Positions 54,157-61,144 of a stretch of DNA of 64,000 nt are shown here, in pieces. The stretch's first letter is position 1, and every line of letters starts with the position of its first letter. The position numbers and the translations under genes are program-made. Source of the stretch: Elusimicrobiota bacterium (lineage in GTDB: Bacteria; Elusimicrobiota; Elusimicrobia; UBA1565; UBA9628); the NCBI GenBank assembly GCA_023213235.1, contig CP096137.1:2978908-3042907 (forward strand), given 5' to 3'. The notes beneath the pieces are model-generated. The model made no database searches, was not told the DNA's origin, and was given only the letters and a program-made list of their open reading frames with translations.

Positions 54157-55700
54157 ATGCGATCCCCTCTCGCCCTCGTCGTCCTTCTGTCCCTCGCCCC
54201 CGGCGCCCGCGCCGTGCCCGGAGCCGGCCCCTCCGCCCCGGTCTCCCAGGACGCCCCCGCCGACTGGCGGCGGGACGCGGCGGACGAACGGGTCAAGGCC
54301 GCGCTGCTCGCCAAGGGCTGGCGGCTCGAGGACGGCGGAGCGGCCCTCGATCCGAAGACGAAGGCCCCGGTGACCAAGGCGGTCCTGGAAAAGGCGGTGC
54401 TCGAACTCGTCCTGGACGCGCAGCGGGCGGCGTTGGAGACGGTCAATCTGCTGTTCGACCCGAATCGCAAGCCCGAGCCCGGCGATGCTCAGCGGCTGAA
54501 GGCTCTCGCCACCGAGCTCCCCCCGGGCTGGCCGCGATGGCGCTCGACCCGAAGGCCGACGCCGCCAAGGTTCGTGCGATGGCCAATACCGAGCTCGACA
54601 AGGTCGCCGCCTACTTCGACGGCGTCCGGACCATGGCCGAACGCGCGGACGCGGCGCAGCCGGTCGCGGCGGTGCCGCTCGGACCGCGCGTGAACCTCCC
54701 TTATTACACCGCCGCGGAGCAGAGCGCCGGCGAGAAGCTCCGCGCGGCGGCCGCCGCCGCGATCGGCCGGGATCCGGTCGGCAAGACGGTCCTGGCCCGG
54801 CTCAACGGGCCCGACAACAAGCCCGCGCTCCCCTCCTTCCTCATCGAAGACCAGCAGCCGGGCGTCGTCGCCCAATACGATTTCCGCCGCCGCGCCGTCG
54901 TTCTCGACCGCTCGGCCGTCCTCGACGCCGTGGTCGAGACGGTGCCGCCTCGCGAGCGCTCCGCCCTCCGCCGGTCCCTGTCCGGCCGGGCGGACCTTCT
55001 CGCGTACCTCGACAAGCACCCGGAGGCCATCGCGACCGTGGTGAAGGCCCACGACGTCGTCATCGTGCACGAACTCACCCACGCGTGGCAGGACCGGCGC
55101 GACACGGTGTTCCGCGAGATGGCGCGCGGAAACCTCCCGGACTCGCAGCCGCTCGAATACGAGGAAGAGGCGTGGAAGACTAAGAATCTCTACCTCCACT
55201 CGAAGCTGAAGAACGATCCGGCCTCGGTGAGGATGGACGACGAATTGAAGGACTACGTCTTGATGGGCCACGGGCTGAAGCCGTGGAAGACCGCTCTGTT
55301 TGAACGGCTCGAGAGCGATTCGCCCACTCGCGCGCTGCAATTCCAGCCGCTGAACTCGTTCGTCGCGGGACGCATCGCGCGCGTCAAAGGACGAGCCGTC
55401 GTGACGAGCGAAGAGCAGCGCGCCAAGGCGCTCGACCTGCAGGCCCTGACTCGGGCCCAGAAGTCTCTCGGCGAAGTCGAGACCGCGCACGCCGCCAGAA
55501 TGAAAACGCTCGACGGCGAGCTCGGGACGGCCAAGCCCGAATCATATAAGGCCTTGGGAACTTACTATCTTGTTCAGGCCTTGGCCGCCGAACGCGCCAC
55601 CGACCGCGCCGCATGGCTGGATCAAGCGGAACGATACGCGAAAGCGGCGGGCGAAAAGAAGCTGCTCGAAGAGATAAAGAAGGCCCGCGAATCCCGATGA
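54157..55700 (+). CDS. Exported HExxH metalloprotease-like protein (one frame break)
   Basis: About 515 residues. Signal peptide (1-19), a helical N-terminal region, then a zincin-type motif VIVHELTHAWQDRRD near residue 308 and a downstream Glu-rich helix QPLEYEEEAWKTKNLYL that could supply the third ligand (gluzincin layout). The C-terminus is helical. The frame breaks at the C6 run 54519-54524; one more C gives LPPGLAAMALDPK and joins the halves. ATG 54157 is chosen for the signal peptide; TACGCT lies ten bases upstream. The 3' end overlaps the next start (ATGA). Confidence 0.78.
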
Positions 55701-56296
55701 ACCCCCGGTATATTCTCGCCGTTCTCGTCGCGCTGTCCGCCTGCAAACGCCCCGCTCAGCAGGCGGAGGGCGATCCCATGCCCGTCCGAGAGGTCGCCGG
55801 CGGCGCGCCGATGATCGATCTCGACTTTCCGGAAGCGAAATTCTCCTGCCGCGTGCCCGCCAATTGGCGCGTCCGCGCTCCGAAATATCTCGATCCCCGG
55901 GAAGGAATTGCCATGATGGGCCCGAGCGACCCGGCCGAGCAGATCGGCGAAAAGACCCAGCTGTCCCACATCTCCATCCTGAAATTTCCCGAGAGCGGCG
56001 CGGAGCACACCGACGCCGAGAAGTACTCGCAGACCTTCTGGCAGATCTCCCAGGACGGCAAGCCGCCGGAGGTGACGAAGGAGATCATCAACGGCAACAC
56101 CGTCTACCGCCTCCACATCGAACGGAAGCCCCATCCGGCGCGGACGAAGAATCCGCCCAACGACCGCTGGGACTACGCGTTGGTCGCCGCGAAAGACGGC
56201 TTCTACGCGATCAAGCACTCGGCCTCGACGACGACCTATCAGAAGTCGCTGCCCGTCTTCGAAGCCGTCGTCCGCAGCTTCAAGCCTCAGAGCTGA
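55697..56296 (+). CDS. Probable lipoprotein, unknown function
   Basis: 199 residues. Signal sequence with lipobox ALSAC at residues 12-16, so it should be lipid-anchored. The mature domain (FSCRVPANWRVRAPKYLDPR, ISILKFPESGAE, YALVAAKDGFYAIKHSA, VFEAVVRSFKPQ) resembles PsbP/MOG1-like small alpha-beta domains common in bacterial lipoproteins. The ATG overlaps the stop of the metalloprotease-like gene, implying coupled expression. Confidence 0.8.
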   Translation: MNPRYILAVLVALSACKRPAQQAEGDPMPVREVAGGAPMIDLDFPEAKFSCRVPANWRVRAPKYLDPREGIAMMGPSDPAEQIGEKTQLSHISILKFPESGAEHTDAEKYSQTFWQISQDGKPPEVTKEIINGNTVYRLHIERKPHPARTKNPPNDRWDYALVAAKDGFYAIKHSASTTTYQKSLPVFEAVVRSFKPQS

Positions 56297-56302
56297 CCGC
56301 AA

Positions 56303-56320
56303 GGTGTGTCCGGACACACC
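56303..56320. promoter_or_regulatory. 18-bp perfect palindrome over the mltA -35 region
   Basis: GGTGTGTCCGGACACACC is fully self-complementary. The mltA -10 box TAGAAT is at 56338-56343, so a 17-base spacer puts the -35 at 56315-56320, inside the palindrome. No -35 consensus is visible. It may be an operator or activator site; as an RNA hairpin it lacks a loop and U-run. Confidence 0.5.
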
Positions 56321-56350
56321 ACCGCACGGGCCTTTGATAGAATGCGCGCC

Positions 56351-57568
56351 ATGCTTCGCGCGCTCCTGCTCGCTTCGACGGCCCTGACCGCCTCCGCCCA
56401 GCCGCCCGCGTCGTCGACGGCGGCGTACGTCCCCGCGGTCAAGCTGCTCGCCCCCGAGCAGTACCCCCGCTTCGAAGAGTCCTTCAAGAACAAGGCCGGC
56501 CTGGTCAAGGCCGGGCGCAAGGCGATCAAGTATCTCGAGTCGCTGCCCGCGTCGAAGACCGTCCGCGTCGCCGACCGCAACTACTCCCCCGCTTTGCTCA
56601 TCGACTCGGCCCGGACGATGATCGACATCGCGCTCAAGGCCAAGACCACCGGCGAGTTCGAGGCCAAGGTGCGCGAGAATTTCGACGTGTTCCAGTCCTC
56701 CGGCCTCGACGGCGCCGGCCGCGTCGTGTTCTCCTCCTATTATCAGCCGATGCTCAGGGCCAGCCCGGTCAAGACGCCGGCCTACCCGTACCCGCTCTAC
56801 CGGCGCCCGAAGGACATGGTCGAGATCGACCTCGCGTCCTTCGGCAAGGCCAACGGCGAGAACGTGATCCTCGCCCGGCTGACGAAGGACGGCCGCGTCG
56901 TGCCCTACTACACGCGCGAGGAGATCGACCGCCGCAAGGCGCTCGCCGGCAAGGGGCTCGAGATCGCCTGGCTCAAGGACCGCTTCGACGCGCTCGACCT
57001 GCACATCCAGGGCTCGGCGATCCTCAAGTGGCCGAACGGCAAGGAGGTCCTCGCGAAGTACGCGGCCACCAACAACCGTTCCTACAACTCCGTCGGGCTG
57101 ACGCTCGTGAAGGCCGGCGTCTTTTCGCGCGACGAGATCACGCACGACAAGCTGCGCCAGTACCTGCGCGACAACCCGGACGCCGAGAGCTGGATCCTCG
57201 CCCAGAACCCGCGCTACGTGTTCTTCGAGCTGGCGCCCCTGCCCGAGGACGGCGAGCCCTTCGGCGCGACCGAGCAGTCGCTCGTGCCGGCGCGGTCGAT
57301 CGCGATCGACCCCGCGTTCATGCCGCTCGGCGGGTTGTACTTCTTCACGACGACCTCGCCGCAGGCCGACAAGGACGGGCGCATCCTCGGCTCGTCGGAG
57401 AACGCGCGGTTCGCGTTCGGACTCGACACGGGCGGGGCGATCAAGAGCCCCGGCCGCGTCGACATCTACGCGGGCCACGGACCGCAGGCGTCCGCCACCG
57501 CGCGCGGGCAGTGGGCCGACGGCAGGCTCTACCTGCTGGTCAAGAAGCTGCCGCCGCGAGAGCGGTGA
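56351..57568 (+). CDS. mltA: MltA-type lytic murein transglycosylase with 3D domain
   Basis: 405 residues. Signal peptide MLRALLLASTALTASA, then the MltA beta-barrel (FSSYYQPMLRASP, YPYPLYRRP, PYYTREEIDRRKAL, DLHIQGSAILKWPNGK, NNRSYNSVGLTLV) and the C-terminal 3D domain with its three aspartates (IAIDPAFMPLGG, FGLDTGGAIKSPGRVDIYAG). It cuts the MurNAc-GlcNAc bond forming 1,6-anhydro ends during cell-wall turnover. I chose ATG 56351 because TAGAAT ends seven bases before it; an in-frame ATG at 56342 overlaps that box. No lipobox, unlike E. coli MltA, so it may be periplasmic and soluble. Confidence 0.92.
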   Translation: MLRALLLASTALTASAQPPASSTAAYVPAVKLLAPEQYPRFEESFKNKAGLVKAGRKAIKYLESLPASKTVRVADRNYSPALLIDSARTMIDIALKAKTTGEFEAKVRENFDVFQSSGLDGAGRVVFSSYYQPMLRASPVKTPAYPYPLYRRPKDMVEIDLASFGKANGENVILARLTKDGRVVPYYTREEIDRRKALAGKGLEIAWLKDRFDALDLHIQGSAILKWPNGKEVLAKYAATNNRSYNSVGLTLVKAGVFSRDEITHDKLRQYLRDNPDAESWILAQNPRYVFFELAPLPEDGEPFGATEQSLVPARSIAIDPAFMPLGGLYFFTTTSPQADKDGRILGSSENARFAFGLDTGGAIKSPGRVDIYAGHGPQASATARGQWADGRLYLLVKKLPPRER

Positions 57569-57909
57569 GCCTCGCCGCGGCGCTCGCGCGCGCCGACGAG
57601 CTCGGCGCGAAGGGCGAGTACTTCGAGGCCCACGAGGAGCTCGAGGCGTTCTGGATGAAGGCGTCCGGCGACGAGAAGATCCTCCTGCAGGGGCTGATCC
57701 AGATCGCCGCCGGTCTTCATCGGCTCAAGAGCGACCCGGCCAAGACCGACGGCGCGTTCTATCTCCTCGACCGCGGCCTCGAGAAGATTTTGAAGACGCA
57801 GGCACTCCTCGCTCCCGGCCCCGTCGACGCGCTCGTCGTCGGGATCCTGGCCGTCCGCACGTCGGGCCGCGCGCCCGCGAGACTGGTCTTCGGGCTCAAG
57901 CCCGCTTGA
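57565..57909 (+). CDS. DUF309 family protein
   Basis: 114 residues, helical, cytoplasmic. The family signature is clear: EYFEAHEELEAFW followed by LLQGLIQIAAGLHRLK. Function unknown in the literature I know. It starts at GTG 57565, overlapping the mltA stop (GTGA), so it is translated with mltA. Confidence 0.88.
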   Translation: MSLAAALARADELGAKGEYFEAHEELEAFWMKASGDEKILLQGLIQIAAGLHRLKSDPAKTDGAFYLLDRGLEKILKTQALLAPGPVDALVVGILAVRTSGRAPARLVFGLKPA

Positions 57910-57934
57910 CGGGCCGCGCCGGCGCGGATATCAT
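57906..57934 (+). promoter_or_regulatory. Promoter of leaderless type
   Basis: TTGACG (57906-57911), 17-base spacer, TATCAT (57929-57934), six bases to ATG 57941. The -35 overlaps the last codon and stop of the DUF309 gene. Confidence 0.75.
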
Positions 57935-57940
57935 GAGGCC

Positions 57941-58375
57941 ATGCCCGACCTCGGCCTGATCGAAGCGCACGCGAAGGACGCCGTCGCCGCCGCCATCAAG
58001 GCCGACCCGATGGCCGGGGCGTCGAAGACCGTGCCCGTCATGTGCCAGCGAATCTCCGCGGCCGCGATCGAGAACCCCCAGCCGAAGGACGCGATCGTCG
58101 CCGCCGTGCGCGGCTCGATGCAGGCCGTCCTGCTCGCGGGCCAGAACCTGCCCGACGCGGCGATCGGGCTGCTCGACGCCCTGCCCAACATGAGCCTCAT
58201 GATGCGCGCCGGACCCGAGGAGCTGATGTCCTGGGTGATGGGCGGCGTCGCCGAGGCGACGAAGGTGGCGCCCCCGGACGTGCGTGACGCGGTGCGCGCC
58301 CGCATCGAGGAGAAGTACATGGGCGCCTCGTCGATCTTCGACGAGCTCTGCCGCGCGGCCGACGCTAACCGCTGA
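57941..58375 (+). CDS. Conserved-looking small soluble protein, unknown
   Basis: 144 residues, no signal peptide, helical throughout (AHAKDAVAAAIKADPMAG, LPDAAIGLLDALPNMSLMM, VRARIEEKYMGASSIFDELC). No family recognised. Own promoter with a leaderless start. Convergent with the Cys-rich gene, the two stops being six bases apart. Confidence 0.7.
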   Translation: MPDLGLIEAHAKDAVAAAIKADPMAGASKTVPVMCQRISAAAIENPQPKDAIVAAVRGSMQAVLLAGQNLPDAAIGLLDALPNMSLMMRAGPEELMSWVMGGVAEATKVAPPDVRDAVRARIEEKYMGASSIFDELCRAADANR

Positions 58376-58381
58376 AAGGCC

Positions 58382-58677
58382 CTAGGCCCGGCCCGGGCAG
58401 CCGCGCAGCGGCAGCGCCGGGTACTTCTCGTAGGCGGGCTCCGTCTCGGCGCGCCCGCACAGGAAGATCGCCGATCCCGACTTCGTCTTGAGCGTCTTGG
58501 CGTGCGCGCAGCCGAGGCAGTCCCCACGCGGCGCGCGATCTCGGCCCTCAGGCAGGCGGGGCACAGGCAGCCGGCGTCGGACAGCGGCATGACAGCCGGA
58601 AGGTCCGCGCACCAGCAAGGCCCCGGGCCCTTCGCGCCGCAGCCGAACTCCGCGCCGCAGCGCAGGCACATCTCCAC
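58382..58677 (-). CDS. Cysteine-rich CWC-type protein (one frame break)
   Basis: About 98 residues. The N-terminal half matches the Cys-rich CWC family: CLRCGAEFGCGAKG, PGPCWCADLP, then CLCPACLRAEIARR. A break at the C4 run 58522-58525 is repaired by one extra base, giving VGDCLGCAHAKTLKTKSG and then IFLCGRAETEPAYEKYP and LRGCPGRA. Twelve cysteines in under 100 residues suggest zinc binding. GTG 58677 lies two bases after the lexA stop, with ATG 58671 as alternative, so it is in the lexA transcript and may be DNA-damage responsive. Confidence 0.7.
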
Positions 58678-58679
58678 GG

Positions 58680-59276
58680 TCAGAGCTTGCGGATGAGGGA
58701 GATGACCTTGCCCGCGATGCGCCCCTCGCCGATCGGGAAGGGGTCGTACTTCGGGTTGTCGGGGATCAGCACGAGGCCGGCGGGCTTGACCTTCAGCCGC
58801 TTGACCGTCGACTCGCCGTCCTCGTAGCGGACGACGACGACGTCGTTGGAGGAGGCCGTCTCCTGCCAGCGCACGACGACGGTGTCGCCCTCGTGCAAGG
58901 TCGCCTGCATGGAGTCGCCCTTGACCTTCAGCGCGAACAGCTGGGCGGGGTCCTGTCGGTCGGCGACGACGGGCACGTGGCCCATCGGCTCCGCGTAGGC
59001 GCCGGCCGTCGGGCCCGCGGGCACGAGGCCGAGCAGCGGGACCATCGCGACGCGCTCCATCGCGGTGACCTGGGCGGCGCGCGAGCGGCCCTTGGCCTCT
59101 TCCAGCAGGCCCCGCTCGCGCAGCTTGTCGAGGTGATACTGGATCGTGTCGGGCGAGCTTACGCCCGCGAGGCGGCAGAGCTCGCGCACGGTGGGCGGGT
59201 AGCCGTGGTCCGTGGTGAAGCGGCCGAGGAGGTCGAGGATCTGCTGCTGGCGCGGCGTCAGTCCGTTCTTGTCCAT
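58680..59276 (-). CDS. lexA: SOS repressor LexA
   Basis: 198 residues. The winged-helix DNA-binding domain has LTPRQQQILDLLGRF and YPPTVRELCRLAGVSSPDTI. The autoproteolysis domain has the Ala-Gly cleavage site in LVPAGPTAGAY (about 93), catalytic Ser in VKGDSMQATL (about 119) and Lys in GESTVKRLKVKP (about 156). Activated RecA triggers self-cleavage and derepression. ATG 59276 has no Shine-Dalgarno; the -10 box ends seven bases before it. Its own operator lies in the promoter spacer, showing autoregulation. Confidence 0.97.
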   Translation of the reverse strand: MDKNGLTPRQQQILDLLGRFTTDHGYPPTVRELCRLAGVSSPDTIQYHLDKLRERGLLEEAKGRSRAAQVTAMERVAMVPLLGLVPAGPTAGAYAEPMGHVPVVADRQDPAQLFALKVKGDSMQATLHEGDTVVVRWQETASSNDVVVVRYEDGESTVKRLKVKPAGLVLIPDNPKYDPFPIGEGRIAGKVISLIRKL

Positions 59277-59283
59277 GGCCTGT

Positions 59284-59312
59284 AGGATAATCGAACGGGC
59301 GTTCGATGTCAA
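59284..59312 (-). promoter_or_regulatory. lexA promoter containing a LexA box
   Basis: Minus strand: TTGACA (59307-59312), 17-base spacer, TATCCT (59284-59289). The spacer is almost filled by TCGAACGGGCGTTCGA (59291-59306, plus strand), a perfect dyad of the GAAC-N4-GTTC type used by Bacillus-like LexA, so repressor would sit between the two promoter boxes. Confidence 0.93.
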
Positions 59313-59337
59313 GGGGAAATGGGCGGCGGCGGGTCCC

Positions 59338-59366
59338 TTGACAGGTCGAGGCCGCGCCTCTACGCT
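59338..59366 (+). promoter_or_regulatory. Promoter of leaderless type
   Basis: TTGACA (59338-59343), 17-base spacer, TACGCT (59361-59366), six bases to ATG 59373. The -35 is a perfect consensus. It is divergent from the lexA promoter 26 bases away. Confidence 0.85.
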
Positions 59367-59372
59367 TAAGGC

Positions 59373-60596
59373 ATGGCGCTCCCCCTCGCCGCCGTCCTCG
59401 CCGTCCTCGTCGCGAGCGCGCACGCCCAGACGGGCTTCAAGGAGAAGGTCGCCGCGGCCTTCGAGGCCGGAAGCTCCCTCGCGGAGCTCAAGGCCGAGGG
59501 CCAGCCCAAGCCCCTCGTCGAGCTTTACGACCAGGCGCTCTACGTCCAGGGCGGCCGCGAGCCCGGCGACGACCTCGAGACGCATCAGACCTTCGTGCGG
59601 TCCGTCGCGCGCCGGCTCGGCGCGCCTCCCGAGGGCGCGATCGAGCGTTACGGCGCCCTCGTGCGGCCGCCGCGCGCCGCGGGCGCCTCGCGCCGCGAGC
59701 TGGCCGCCCGCGCCGCGCTGGCCGCGGACGTGACGCGCAACCCCGGCATCTCCGCGGAAAAGAAGGCGCGCGTGGCCAAGTCGATGGCCGCGACGAACGA
59801 GTACCTGAAGATGGGGCTCAACGGCGACGCGAGCTTCGTCGGCGGCGGGCCGAAGGCCATCGAGGCCCGCGGCGAGAACGTGGACCTCGTCGCCGCCGAC
59901 CCGGCCGCCGCGTCCGAGACGCAGACCGATTGGACCAAGATCCCGCCGCGCGCGCAGCCCATCGTCATGAACGTCAAGGACACCCCGTCGCCCGCGGCGT
60001 CGGCCCCGCTGCCCGGCGCCTCGGCGGGCGCCATCGCGTGGGCGACCCTGACGTCGTACATCGACTGGGAGAAGGGCAAGCAGGTCGCGCGCGAGGCCTA
60101 TGAAGGAACGCTCTCCTACATCAAGAAGCAGGGCGCCGTCTGCTACCGGTACTTCAAGCAGGCGATGATCGACGCCGGGATCATCGACGCGCCGAACCCG
60201 CAGAGCACGGGCCTCGTCGGCCTGCGCCCGGCCGCCGCCGCGATGTTCAGCCAGGACGTCAAGAAGAACCCCAAGATCCTCGAGCGCATGGGCTACCGCC
60301 AGGCCGACGTCGCGAACGTCTCCGACGACGCGGACACGATTCCCGACGGCACCGCGATCATCTACGGGCGCGGCTGCGGGTTCGCCGACGAGGGCGCCGG
60401 CCACGCCGAGATCGCGCTCAGCGAGGCGACGTACGAGGAGCTGCGCGCCAAGAACTCGAGCCTGCGCCGGCTGACGACGCAGGAAGGAGAGCTGCGCGTC
60501 TGCCACTTCTCCTGCACGACGCGCCGGATCTCGTACCTGCGCGCGCTGGGCAAGCGCGGCTGCCTGACGATGTACGTGCCCGTCAAGAAATCCTGA
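59373..60596 (+). CDS. Exported protein with possible NlpC/P60-like C-terminus
   Basis: 407 residues. Signal peptide (1-18, SAHAQ), a helical N-terminal half (to about 200) and a C-terminal alpha/beta domain where QGAVCYRYFKQAMIDAGI (Cys about 257) and GAGHAEIALSE (His about 346) could be the Cys-His pair of a papain-like peptidoglycan endopeptidase. Two further cysteines (GELRVCHFSCTTRR) are present. The hydrolase reading is an inference from spacing only. It has its own consensus promoter and is divergent from lexA. Confidence 0.75.
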   Translation: MALPLAAVLAVLVASAHAQTGFKEKVAAAFEAGSSLAELKAEGQPKPLVELYDQALYVQGGREPGDDLETHQTFVRSVARRLGAPPEGAIERYGALVRPPRAAGASRRELAARAALAADVTRNPGISAEKKARVAKSMAATNEYLKMGLNGDASFVGGGPKAIEARGENVDLVAADPAAASETQTDWTKIPPRAQPIVMNVKDTPSPAASAPLPGASAGAIAWATLTSYIDWEKGKQVAREAYEGTLSYIKKQGAVCYRYFKQAMIDAGIIDAPNPQSTGLVGLRPAAAAMFSQDVKKNPKILERMGYRQADVANVSDDADTIPDGTAIIYGRGCGFADEGAGHAEIALSEATYEELRAKNSSLRRLTTQEGELRVCHFSCTTRRISYLRALGKRGCLTMYVPVKKS

Positions 60597-60631
60597 CGCG
60601 CCGCGCCCCGCGATTTCGCTAAGATAGTCGC

Positions 60632-61144
60632 GTGAATCCCCTGCGACTCGCGAAGGACCTCTTCGCGGCCCTCCACGGCGGCGCCGACCCGCGCCACCTC
60701 GCCGCGGGCTTCGCGCTCGGCGCGATGCTCGGGCTCGTCCCGAAGGGCAACCTGTTCGCGCTGGTGTTCTTCCTCCTGTTTTTCGCGCTGCGCCTGAACA
60801 AGGGCATGGCGCTCATGTCCGCGGCGATCTTCACTCCCCTCGGCTGGGGGTTCGACGCGCCCGCCCACCGCGTGGGGATGTCCCTGCTCAAGGCGCCCGC
60901 GCTCAACGGGCTCTGGACCGCGCTCTACGACATGCCGGTCGTGCCGCTGACGCGCTTCAACAACACGGTCGTGCTCGGCAACCTCGTCTTCGGCCTCGTC
61001 CTGTTCATCCCGCTCTACTTCGCGTCGCTTCGCTTCGTGGCCTGGTACGCGGCCAACCTCGCGGAGAAGGTCGAGCGGCTGAAGCTCGTGCAGGCGCTCA
61101 AGGGCATGCGCTGGTACCAGATGTACGCGGAGTGGACGCGGTGA
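60632..61144 (+). CDS. TIGR03546/DUF2062-like membrane protein
   Basis: 170 residues from GTG 60632. GADPRHLAAGFALGAMLGLVPKGNLFAL is followed by two to three further hydrophobic segments (VFFLLFFALRL, VLGNLVFGLVLFIPLYFAS). It matches the small family that is regularly next to TIGR03545 proteins, as here. Function unknown. TAAGAT (60620-60625) ends six bases before the GTG. The stop overlaps the next start (GTGA). Confidence 0.85.
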   Translation: MNPLRLAKDLFAALHGGADPRHLAAGFALGAMLGLVPKGNLFALVFFLLFFALRLNKGMALMSAAIFTPLGWGFDAPAHRVGMSLLKAPALNGLWTALYDMPVVPLTRFNNTVVLGNLVFGLVLFIPLYFASLRFVAWYAANLAEKVERLKLVQALKGMRWYQMYAEWTR

